This document shows positions 46,810 to 55,209 of a stretch of 64,000 nucleotides of DNA, piece after piece. A model generated the notes under the pieces. That model had not been told where the DNA came from, searched no databases, and saw only the letters and a program-made list of their open reading frames with translations. This DNA is from an uncultured Bacteroidota bacterium (lineage in GTDB: Bacteria > Bacteroidota > Bacteroidia > 2-12-FULL-35-15). The DNA lies in the NCBI GenBank assembly GCA_903847205.1, contig CAINDA010000072.1, forward strand, positions 61,134-125,133, read 5' to 3'. The translations under genes were made by a program, and so were the position numbers. The first letter of the stretch is position 1. Every line of letters begins with the position of its first letter.

Positions 46810-48597
46810 ATGAAAAAAACAATATTCCCTTTTTTAATTTGTTTATCGCTCGCAGCCTGCAGCAACACAGGACATACAAAAGAAAATAAAACAGCAGCAG
46901 ATATGAACCCTCAATTTGATAAATACAAAGTATCTTTTATCGAAAATCTTTGGAAAGTATATCCCGGCTGGGCTTCAAGCCAGGGTTATCATAAATACGA
47001 CAGCGTGCTTATTGTGCCCGATGATGCGTCAAGAGCAAGAGAAGCCGTCTTTTGCAAAGCTAATTTAGATTCTCTTAAGACCTTTGATTTAAGCGCTTTA
47101 TCAGATAATAACAAAACCGATTATTACATGATTGAGAATCAGCTCAAGTCTTCTGAATGGGCGCTTACTGAACAGAAATCTTTCGAATGGGATCCTTCGA
47201 ATTATAATGTTTCAGGTGCTTTCGCCGAAATACTGAATGGTAATTATGATTCATTGGATATACGTCTGCGCAATTTTAATTTAAGGATGGCAAACATTTC
47301 CGCCTATTACGAAGCAGCAAAAAAGAACATCAAAAACCCTACATTAGAACATACCGCTTTAGCTATTGATCAAAACCTCGGAGGTATTTCGGTATTCGAA
47401 AAAGATTTGCATGAAGCATTAAACAAAGTGCATTTCGGCGAGCACGAAAAACAGATGTTGGAAGCAAATGCAAAAGAATCTGTGAAAGCGATTAAAGATT
47501 ATGCCGCATGGCTTAAAAACCTTGATAATAAAACGCCCCGCAGTTTCCGTTTAGGAAAAGAGCTGTATGCAAAAAAGTTTGAATTTGATATTCAATCCGG
47601 TTATACTGTTGACCAGATTTATGAAAAAGCATTGGCACATAAAAAAGAACTGCACAAAAAAATGTTTGAGCTTGCTGATAAATTATGGAGTAAATATGTT
47701 GATAATCCACTTACATGGGGGCAGAAAGGCCCAATGAAAAAGCCAACAGATTCGCTTCAGCTGATTAAAATGTTGATTGATAAAATTTCCGAAAAACATG
47801 TACGGCCTGATTCATTTCAAATCACCATCGAACGCCAGATTCCGAAGCTTGTTGATTTTATAAATAAAAAGAATTTAATTTATATCGATCCTTCAAAACC
47901 GCTTGTGGTGCGAAAAGAGCCAGATTATATGGCCGGCGTTGCAGGTGCTTCTATTTCAGCTCCCGGCCCTTATGATAAAAATGGAAATACCTATTACAAT
48001 GTTGGAACCCTTTCGGGATGGGACAAAGAGAAAGCAGAAAGTTACCTGCGCGAATATAATTATTATGTACTCCAGATATTAAGCATCCACGAAGCAATTC
48101 CAGGGCACTACACGCAATTGGTTTACAGCAATCAGTCGCCGAGTTTAATTAAATCATTGTTTGGTAACAATGCAATGATAGAAGGCTGGGCTGTTTACAG
48201 CGAACGCATGATGCTGGAAAGCGGCTACGATGATTCACCGGAAATGTGGCTGATGTATTACAAATGGAATTTACGGAGCACCTGCAATACCATTTTAGAT
48301 TACAGCGTTCATACAAAAAATATGAGTAAAGAAGAAGCAATGAACCTATTGATAAATGAGGCATTCCAGCAAAAAACAGAAGCCGAAGGAAAATGGAAAA
48401 GAGTATCGGTTACGCAGGTGCAGCTCTGCTGTTATTTTACCGGTTATACCGAAATTTATGATTTCCGCGAAGAGTTAAAAAAACAAATGGGTGATAAATT
48501 TAATCTGAAACAGTTTCATGAAAAATTTCTGAGCTATGGAAGCGCTCCGGTAAAATATATTAAAGAATTGATGACGGCAGAGATAAAGAAAAAATAA
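46810..48597 (+). CDS. DUF885 lipoprotein, putative metallopeptidase-like
   Basis: 595 residues with a lipoprotein signal (LSLAACSNTG). The family motif HEAIPGHY begins at His427 and, with EGWAVYSERMMLESG further on, provides the His/His/Glu ligand set of a gluzincin-like metal site as seen in DUF885 proteins, which are thought to be carboxypeptidase-like hydrolases. Length fits. It is divergent from the prolyl oligopeptidase gene. Confidence 0.9.
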   Translation: MKKTIFPFLICLSLAACSNTGHTKENKTAADMNPQFDKYKVSFIENLWKVYPGWASSQGYHKYDSVLIVPDDASRAREAVFCKANLDSLKTFDLSALSDNNKTDYYMIENQLKSSEWALTEQKSFEWDPSNYNVSGAFAEILNGNYDSLDIRLRNFNLRMANISAYYEAAKKNIKNPTLEHTALAIDQNLGGISVFEKDLHEALNKVHFGEHEKQMLEANAKESVKAIKDYAAWLKNLDNKTPRSFRLGKELYAKKFEFDIQSGYTVDQIYEKALAHKKELHKKMFELADKLWSKYVDNPLTWGQKGPMKKPTDSLQLIKMLIDKISEKHVRPDSFQITIERQIPKLVDFINKKNLIYIDPSKPLVVRKEPDYMAGVAGASISAPGPYDKNGNTYYNVGTLSGWDKEKAESYLREYNYYVLQILSIHEAIPGHYTQLVYSNQSPSLIKSLFGNNAMIEGWAVYSERMMLESGYDDSPEMWLMYYKWNLRSTCNTILDYSVHTKNMSKEEAMNLLINEAFQQKTEAEGKWKRVSVTQVQLCCYFTGYTEIYDFREELKKQMGDKFNLKQFHEKFLSYGSAPVKYIKELMTAEIKKK

Positions 48598-48693
48598 TTA
48601 ATGGTGAGAATCAGGTGCACAGCCTTTTGCAGCAATGCAGTTAATTATTTTATTATTATCTTTAAATTCTAAAATTTCAATTTGTCATAAAAA

Positions 48694-49953
48694 ATGCTTT
48701 TCTCCTGCGATAAAATAAAAAATAAAAAACTTTCAGCCGGCAAAAAACAGTCGGATTTTTCTTTTGATTTATATGATTCTGTTGCCGCAATTAATTCAGA
48801 AGATTGGAATATTGCATCAGTGCATGGCAGCGAATTTTTAAAGATTCCTTATTTGTCAGTGTTGGAAAAGGAGCGGCCGGATAATATGAATTTCCATTAT
48901 GCTGTTATGTATCAAAATAACCGGCCTGCTGCAATTGCCTATTTTCAGGTTATAGACCTTTCTTCCGCCAGTTTTGGAAGTATGATTGAGCAGGACAGCA
49001 CAGAGTTTTCATGTGCTATTACTCGGTATCTCAAAAAACATTTAACCAACCATTTAATTCAGAGCGCCGACAAAGCAAATATGCGTCTGCTCATCTGCGG
49101 AAATACCTTTATCAGCGGGGAGCATGGCTTTTCATGCATTCCTGAAATTGATAAAACAGAGATGTTTGATGCTTTAGCCGATGTGATTTTTCAAATCTGT
49201 TCAATTGAAAAAACTCGCTGTAAAATTTCTGCAATTCTTATCAAAGATTTCTATACATCTCAAAAAAATATTTCGGATGAATTAAAAGAATTCAAGTACC
49301 ACGATTTTTTGGTAGAGCCCAATATGATTGTGAATGTAAACTGGAAAACATTTGACGAGTACCTTGATGCAATGAGCAAAAAATACCGCAGCAGGGCTAA
49401 AGGCATTATAAAGAAGGGGATAGAGCTGGAACGTAAAAATTTTTCTGCAGCTGATATAAATGAAAATGCTCTGCAGATTCAAAACTTATACAACAATGTT
49501 CTTTTAAAAGCATCATTCAGAATGGCAGGATTATCTGCCGCTTATTTTACTGAAATGAAAAAAACATTAGGGGACAAGTTCAATTTTACAGCATATTATC
49601 ACGATGGAAAAATAATCGGCTTCAGAACTTCATTCCTCTTGAAAGACTCAATTGAAGCCCATTTTATTGGTTTGAATTATGAATTAAACAAAGAACTGGA
49701 ATTGTATCAGAATATACTTTATGATTATGTAAAAGATGCAATAGATAATAATCGTCCTCAGCTTTTTTTAGGACGAACTGCATCAGAAATAAAAAGTAAT
49801 GTGGGCGCGGAAGCTTATCAATTGTCATGTTACGTTCGCCATAGAAACCCATTATCAAATCATATCATCAAGCCTTTTATTGATTCAATCAAACCAACTG
49901 AATGGATCCCCCGGAATCCCTTTAAGGAGGTTGTTATGCCGGTGCAGTATTAA
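48694..49953 (+). CDS. FemAB/GNAT-like acyltransferase-related protein
   Basis: 419 residues, no signal. The segment SKKYRSRAKGIIKKGIELER followed by LYNNVLLKASFRMAGLSAAYFTEMKKTLGDKFNFTAYYHDGKIIGFRTSFLL resembles the C-terminal GNAT-like lobe of FemAB/BioF2-type aminoacyl- or acyltransferases. The N-terminal half (AAINSEDWNIASVHGSEFLKIPYLSVLE) fits the first lobe. Donor and acceptor are unknown. It starts 97 nt after the DUF885 gene on the same strand. Confidence 0.65.
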   Translation: MLFSCDKIKNKKLSAGKKQSDFSFDLYDSVAAINSEDWNIASVHGSEFLKIPYLSVLEKERPDNMNFHYAVMYQNNRPAAIAYFQVIDLSSASFGSMIEQDSTEFSCAITRYLKKHLTNHLIQSADKANMRLLICGNTFISGEHGFSCIPEIDKTEMFDALADVIFQICSIEKTRCKISAILIKDFYTSQKNISDELKEFKYHDFLVEPNMIVNVNWKTFDEYLDAMSKKYRSRAKGIIKKGIELERKNFSAADINENALQIQNLYNNVLLKASFRMAGLSAAYFTEMKKTLGDKFNFTAYYHDGKIIGFRTSFLLKDSIEAHFIGLNYELNKELELYQNILYDYVKDAIDNNRPQLFLGRTASEIKSNVGAEAYQLSCYVRHRNPLSNHIIKPFIDSIKPTEWIPRNPFKEVVMPVQY

Positions 49954-49969
49954 AGCAAGAATACAAAAA

Positions 49970-51436
49970 TCAATCATTCCCTTCAAATACTGCCACAGAG
50001 CTTTCTTCGCCCTTATTTACTGTTTTGAAATTTTTTATAAGTTTCAATTTTTTATCTGCCATGAGCTGTTCTAAAGTGACCCCGTTTTCAACTAGTGAAA
50101 ACTGATTATCCCATACAACCATATAATGCGCCGGGCGTTTTTCTTTCCACAGCATCTTCAAGTCATGGTTTTGGCTGACATCAAAAGGATCCCTGTTCAT
50201 CAGGAGAATTAAATATGGATGAGTATAATACAGAACGGTATTTTCAGGAAAATCAACTTTAATAAGTTTGTAAGCATCAGTAACTAAAAGCTGTTCATCA
50301 GACAGCGACAAATCTTTTTCCCAATTAACCGAAGCAGGATTAGGCACAAATGGAAATACAATAACTGCAGCGGCAAGAATAAAAGCAGTACTTAAAGCCG
50401 GCACTTTTTGTTTTATGATGCCGGTAATAAAATTAAATCCCTTTAAAGAAATGATAATTGCAAGAGGCACAACACCCGCTAATACACGGTTTAATCCCAT
50501 TGATTCAAAAATACCGAAATACCAAAACAAGCTGTGTGCGGTAATAAAAGCAAGGAATGAACCATAAATCAAAAAAACTTCAGGATGCATTAATCTGTAT
50601 TCATCAATTTTCCGGAAAGAAAATAATTCAATTACTTTTTTAACGAAACCAAGTGCCAGCAAAGCATATAAAGGAACACCGATAATATAATTTAACTGAA
50701 CTACAAAGTGGGTTATGTTTCCATGCCCATATTTACCGCTGGATTCCGAATATGGAATTTTATTAAATACCCACAATAAATCATGATAATAAAACACCCC
50801 TGCAATGCTGTAAAAAATGTGCCCGGACAATAGCAAGGGGAGGTATTTGAATTGTTTGTTAAGCACTAAATAAACTGCAAATACCCCGATAATAACGAGT
50901 CCTTCAGATCGGACAAAAGGCAAAAATGAAACAGCGCATAAAGCAGCTGCCACCTGGTTTTTTAATATCAAATAAACTCCGAGCAACAGTACAAAAGCAA
51001 ATAAAGGCTCAGTAAGACCTGAAAAAACATGTGTAAAATAGCCCGGCGTAAAACAAAAAAATACTGCAGCAAGCCATGCATTTTTAAAGTGAAGAGTTTT
51101 AGCTGTTTTAAAGCAGTACCAAGCTGTTATAGCAGCAATACCGCAGTTAAATAATTTCAATCCAATAAATCCAAATTGAGCAAATGGCGCACTCAGCAAT
51201 ACAAACAAAGGTTTTGCCCAGTGATCTAAGAAATTTTCAGGATGCAGAAAAGCGTATTTCGAAAATAAAAAATGTACTATGCTGTCTCCTGAATCGCAGG
51301 TGCCGCAAGCATTGAAGGCAATTAATACCAGTATGATAAAATAGCCTGACAGCCCGGTTAAAACACGTTTATCCTCTTTGTCAAAATTATTTTTCAGTAC
51401 CTCAAAATTCATTTCAGCTTTAGTTTGGTTAGTCAA
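49970..51436 (-). CDS. Multi-spanning membrane protein, GT-C-like
   Basis: 488 residues with about ten hydrophobic helices and a short soluble C-terminal domain (YKLIKVDFPENTVLYYTHPYLILLMNRDPFD). The first periplasmic loop after helix 1 (GTCDSGDSIVHFLFSKYAFLHPENFLDHWAKP) contains acidic residues as in lipid-linked-sugar-dependent GT-C glycosyltransferases. Consistent with a mannosyltransferase-like protein acting on the periplasmic face. The assignment rests on topology and loop composition, so it is tentative. Convergent with the FemAB-like gene. Confidence 0.7.
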   Translation of the reverse strand: MTNQTKAEMNFEVLKNNFDKEDKRVLTGLSGYFIILVLIAFNACGTCDSGDSIVHFLFSKYAFLHPENFLDHWAKPLFVLLSAPFAQFGFIGLKLFNCGIAAITAWYCFKTAKTLHFKNAWLAAVFFCFTPGYFTHVFSGLTEPLFAFVLLLGVYLILKNQVAAALCAVSFLPFVRSEGLVIIGVFAVYLVLNKQFKYLPLLLSGHIFYSIAGVFYYHDLLWVFNKIPYSESSGKYGHGNITHFVVQLNYIIGVPLYALLALGFVKKVIELFSFRKIDEYRLMHPEVFLIYGSFLAFITAHSLFWYFGIFESMGLNRVLAGVVPLAIIISLKGFNFITGIIKQKVPALSTAFILAAAVIVFPFVPNPASVNWEKDLSLSDEQLLVTDAYKLIKVDFPENTVLYYTHPYLILLMNRDPFDVSQNHDLKMLWKEKRPAHYMVVWDNQFSLVENGVTLEQLMADKKLKLIKNFKTVNKGEESSVAVFEGND

Positions 51437-51787
51437 AGGAAAAACAAATTACTCAATTTTAATTCATCAATCTATGCATGCTTCAAAAAATATGGCACCG
51501 ATTAAATTTAACTGGAGGCTGCTTAATAGAAATGTCTATTAAAAATAATCAGAATTCTGAGTAAAACGAGAAAGGATTCCAATGGCTTGATTTATTTTGA
51601 TAAAACTATTCTGAAGAGCGGCCTTTGATAAAAAAGTGCATTGAAATTGTTAAATATTTAAAAATGAGATACCTCGCCATGATTAATTTTTTTGGTTTGG
51701 ACAGCCAATTAATGGGTAAAAAATTATATATTTGTCAACTAACGTAATTTTAAATCGGTTAACCACCGCTTTGAGTCATTTGGCTGA
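51437..51787. other. Intergenic region upstream of the yfiR-like operon
   Basis: 351 nt between divergent genes. It holds a TATATTTG -7 box at 51727-51734 for the rightward operon. No terminator, RNA gene or repeat is recognised in the rest. Confidence 0.55.
51727..51734 (+). promoter_or_regulatory. -7 box of the yfiR-TPR-spoIIE-like operon
   Basis: TATATTTG, full match to TAnnTTTG, 53 nt before the first start codon. No TTTG at the usual 19-nt spacing. Confidence 0.45.
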
Positions 51788-52315
51788 ATGAAGAAACTAT
51801 TTTTAATATTATTTTCCTCTGTATTTTTCACCTCAGCTATTGTGGTATTGCCCGACCAATCGGAAGAAGCCACTGCACATATTAAATCCATTTACATTTA
51901 CAACTTTACAAAATACATTGAATGGCCTGATACCTATAGGGAAGGGAATTTTGTAATCGGGTTTATGGGATCCAACACTTCTCTGTTTAACGAATTGGCA
52001 AAGCTTAATACAAAAAAAGTAGGGAACCAGAATATTGAAATTAAAAACATTACTTCCGTTGATGCAAATTCTAAATTCAATATTATTTATATACTTCCCG
52101 ATAATTCTGCCCAGCTTGCTGATGTTTTAAGTAAAGTCAAGGGCAAGAGCACGCTTATTGTTACTGATAAGCCGGGTTTGGCAAAACAGGGATCAGGTAT
52201 AAATTTTGTTTTTCTAGAGAATAAACAAAAAATTGAAGTGAACAGGTCAAATATAGAAAAATACAAATTGAAGGTAGCCATAACCCTTGTGGAAATGTCG
52301 ATGCCGGTTAATTAA
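51788..52315 (+). CDS. YfiR-like periplasmic protein (DUF4154)
   Basis: 175 residues with a signal peptide (MKKLFLILFSSVFFTSAIVV). Conserved elements IKSIYIYNFTKYIEWP, GNFVIGFMG, KSTLIVTDKPGLAKQGSGINFVFLENKQKIEVNRSNIEKYKLKVA are those of the YfiR/DUF4154 family. In Pseudomonas YfiR is a periplasmic inhibitor of the diguanylate cyclase YfiN. Here it leads an operon of three genes (24- and 11-nt gaps) whose last product is a HAMP-SpoIIE phosphatase, so its partner is likely that membrane protein (inference). Confidence 0.9.
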   Translation: MKKLFLILFSSVFFTSAIVVLPDQSEEATAHIKSIYIYNFTKYIEWPDTYREGNFVIGFMGSNTSLFNELAKLNTKKVGNQNIEIKNITSVDANSKFNIIYILPDNSAQLADVLSKVKGKSTLIVTDKPGLAKQGSGINFVFLENKQKIEVNRSNIEKYKLKVAITLVEMSMPVN

Positions 52316-52339
52316 AATTTTGTTATATAAAAATTTAGA

Positions 52340-53233
52340 ATGAAATTTTTAAATATTATACGAACTTTTATTTTGGGACTGCTGTTATTAACAGCAGCAG
52401 TAACAAATGCGCAGCAGTCCAAAATGGAATCTGCGTTCAAGTTCTATGAACAAAATAATCTTGAAAGTGCCAAAGCGGATATCAATGCAGCCATTTCCAA
52501 CCCTGAAACTGCGAAGGATGCACAGGCATGGCAGATACGCGGATATATTTATAAATCTATATACAAGAATGAAAAATCGAACAAGCAGTCCCCGGCTCGC
52601 TTGGAAGCTTTAAAGTCTATAAAAAAATCAGAAGGTTTTGATACTAAAAAGGAGTATTTGCAACTTAACATTAATGCTGCTCAATATTTAATATCAACAT
52701 TAAGTAATGATGCTGTTGAATTTCTTGATCCTGTTGACTACGAAAAAGCAATTGAACTCGAGAAAAAAATTATAGAGTATTACCCTCTAATGGATTCAAG
52801 TATTACGAATCAGCAAAAACAAGAAATTGCATTTGATGAAAATCTTGGAACTGTTTATTCCTCAATTCTGGACAAAAGCCCTGAAAACACTAAGTTTGTG
52901 AATCTTGCTAAAGGTATTTACGAAAGAATATTGACGCTTGACCCGGACAATATTACGGCCAACCTAAATATGGGTCTTTTATATTTTAACAGGGGAGTAA
53001 ATCTTATCATCAGTTCTGATATGGAAATGGATATTACCAAATTAGAGCCCATGCAGGAGAAATCAGTTAAATTATTTAAGGAGTCACTCCCTTTTATGGA
53101 ACGAGCATACGATATCAATCCCAATAAAATTGTAGTATTACAAGGATTAAAAGGTATCTTTCATGCGTTGCATGATGAGGAAAAATTTAATTTCTATCAG
53201 AAAAAAATTGAGGAAATAAATAAGCAGAAATAA
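52340..53233 (+). CDS. Exported TPR-like protein
   Basis: 297 residues with a signal peptide (FILGLLLLTAAVTNAQQ). Helical repeats with TPR spacing are apparent: ESAFKFYEQNNLESAKADINAAI, AKDAQAWQIRGYIYKSIY, NLAKGIYERILTLDPDNITANLNMGLLYFNRG. TPR proteins usually scaffold protein contacts. Its place between the YfiR-like and SpoIIE-type genes suggests that it works in the same sensory path. No enzymatic motif. Confidence 0.82.
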   Translation: MKFLNIIRTFILGLLLLTAAVTNAQQSKMESAFKFYEQNNLESAKADINAAISNPETAKDAQAWQIRGYIYKSIYKNEKSNKQSPARLEALKSIKKSEGFDTKKEYLQLNINAAQYLISTLSNDAVEFLDPVDYEKAIELEKKIIEYYPLMDSSITNQQKQEIAFDENLGTVYSSILDKSPENTKFVNLAKGIYERILTLDPDNITANLNMGLLYFNRGVNLIISSDMEMDITKLEPMQEKSVKLFKESLPFMERAYDINPNKIVVLQGLKGIFHALHDEEKFNFYQKKIEEINKQK

Positions 53234-53244
53234 CGCTATAGTTT

Positions 53245-55032
53245 ATGAATTTTAGACTTACAATTGGAAAAAAAATAGGAATAGGTTTCGGGGTAATTGT
53301 TTTACTAAACATTATCGCATTTTTGTTTACCAATTCTACCCTTACCACCAGCCGCCAGAAAATTCATGAGGTAACTGCGGTTTACAACCCTTCTCTTGCT
53401 TCATTAAAAGAGTTGGACAATCTTTTAAATAGATCTAAATTGGGGATAACCGAATGGTTTTATACGCCGGTATTTACTCCTAAAAAAGATTTATTAAGCA
53501 GCCTGCTTCATACAGAATACCCTGCATTAAAAATAAGGCTTTTCAAATTTTCCATCGATTGGAGCACTGATGAAAAAAATAGTCTGAAAGATATTCTTAC
53601 ACTTACGGATAAGCTGTTTGACACCTATCAGATTCATATTATGGATAAATTGCTGTCGATGGATGAGTACAATGATCCTGCTAATTATTTTATTGTTCAC
53701 GATGTTTATGAAGAACTTGATGAGCCGTTCGGCACTATTAATAAAAAATTAAGTACACTCATTGGAAAACAAGGCAGTAATGCAAACGATAATTCAAATG
53801 CAATGCTTACTTCATTTTCTATGCTTGAAAAGAGGGTTGTGTGGCTAGGTGTAATATTAGTTTTAGGTGGGATTTTAATTGCAGGATTCACCATTAAAAC
53901 TATTGTAGATCCTATCCAGCAGCTGAAGAAAGTTTTATTATTGATGGGCAGGGGAGTGCTGCCTTCTGATCATATTCAGGACAGAAATGATGAAATCGGG
54001 GAAATGTCAAATGCCTTAAATGATTTGGTTGACGGCATGGATAGAACTACCCAGTTTGCTAAACAGATTGGTTCGGGAAATTTTGATTCAGATTATCTGC
54101 CGCTGAGTACTGATGATACTCTTGGAGCCGCACTTTTAAAAATGCGTGAAGACCTTCGTGAAAATGAACGGATTCTAGAAGCTAAGGTGGTTGAGAGAAC
54201 AGAGCAGGTTGTGCATCAGAAAGAAGAAATTGAAGCGAAAAACGGCGAATTGCAAGTGCTTTACAAACATGTTACCGACAGTATTAAATATGCAAAACGT
54301 ATTCAGGAAGCCATTCTGCCTCCCGAAAGTTTTGTAAAACATGTACTGCCTAATTCCTTTGTTTTATACAAGCCGAAAGATATTGTCAGCGGGGATTTTT
54401 ACTGGATTGATAAAAAAAACAACATCACTATGTTTGCTGCTGTTGACTGCACGGGACACGGAGTTCCCGGAGCTTTCATGTCAATAGTAGGCTACAACAT
54501 ATTAAAGCATGTAGTAACAAATACTAATTTTACAAAACCGTCACTAATACTCGACAGCCTCAATGAAGGCGTGAGTGAAACACTGCACCACGGCCAGGAA
54601 AAGGAGGAAGGACAGGCCAAAGACGGTATGGATGTTTCATTCTGCACCATAGATTTCAAAACTCTTGAATTGCAGTATGCAGGGGCTTTCAATCCTTTGT
54701 ATATCATCCGCAATGAGCAGTTCATTATAACAAAAGCGGATAAATTCCCGATCGGATTATTTTTAGGAGAAGAAAAAAAGAAATTTACCAATCACACATT
54801 CCAGCTTCAAAAAGGAGATACTATCTACATTTTTTCTGATGGGTATGCCGATCAGTTCGGAGGTAAATACGGGAAAAAATTTATGGGAAACCTCTTCCGT
54901 AAATTATTGATGGAAGTACATCGCGAGCCAATTGAAAAGCAAAAAGAAATACTTAATAAAACAGTAGAAGAATGGCGGGGAGACCTTGATCAGGTGGATG
55001 ATATTTTAGTTATCGGCGTTAAAATTCCCTGA
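53245..55032 (+). CDS. Membrane HAMP-SpoIIE (PP2C-type) protein phosphatase
   Basis: 595 residues. TM1 about 10-30, a periplasmic four-helix sensor region, TM2 about 197-218, a HAMP domain to about 275, a coiled coil (EAKVVERTEQVVHQKEEIEAKNGELQ), then a SpoIIE/PP2C phosphatase with FYWIDKKN and the metal site around Asp401 in DCTGHGVPGAFMS, plus IFSDGYADQFGG. It should dephosphorylate a serine/threonine phosphoprotein, commonly an anti-anti-sigma factor, in response to a periplasmic signal. No such factor lies in the window. Probably controlled by the YfiR- and TPR-like proteins encoded upstream. Confidence 0.93.
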   Translation: MNFRLTIGKKIGIGFGVIVLLNIIAFLFTNSTLTTSRQKIHEVTAVYNPSLASLKELDNLLNRSKLGITEWFYTPVFTPKKDLLSSLLHTEYPALKIRLFKFSIDWSTDEKNSLKDILTLTDKLFDTYQIHIMDKLLSMDEYNDPANYFIVHDVYEELDEPFGTINKKLSTLIGKQGSNANDNSNAMLTSFSMLEKRVVWLGVILVLGGILIAGFTIKTIVDPIQQLKKVLLLMGRGVLPSDHIQDRNDEIGEMSNALNDLVDGMDRTTQFAKQIGSGNFDSDYLPLSTDDTLGAALLKMREDLRENERILEAKVVERTEQVVHQKEEIEAKNGELQVLYKHVTDSIKYAKRIQEAILPPESFVKHVLPNSFVLYKPKDIVSGDFYWIDKKNNITMFAAVDCTGHGVPGAFMSIVGYNILKHVVTNTNFTKPSLILDSLNEGVSETLHHGQEKEEGQAKDGMDVSFCTIDFKTLELQYAGAFNPLYIIRNEQFIITKADKFPIGLFLGEEKKKFTNHTFQLQKGDTIYIFSDGYADQFGGKYGKKFMGNLFRKLLMEVHREPIEKQKEILNKTVEEWRGDLDQVDDILVIGVKIP

Positions 55033-55134
55033 ACTTAATTAATTTTGATGATGTGCTGAGGTGTTACAGTGATAATATGCTGATTTGAAAATTAACATAT
55101 TTAAAAACCGGATTATTGAATTAAAGATGATTTG

Positions 55135-55166
55135 AGACCTGTCTGTTTTTTTTAACTGGCAGGTCT
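55135..55166. repeat. Palindromic element related to the one at 29027
   Basis: AGACCTGTC pairs with GGCAGGTCT (one G-U) around a T-rich loop, about 100 nt after the phosphatase gene. It may act as a weak terminator. Shares AGACCTGTC with the 29027 element. Confidence 0.7.
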
Positions 55167-55209
55167 GTTGATTTTAAAATAAATAAATCAAATTTAAAAG
55201 GAAAACCAA

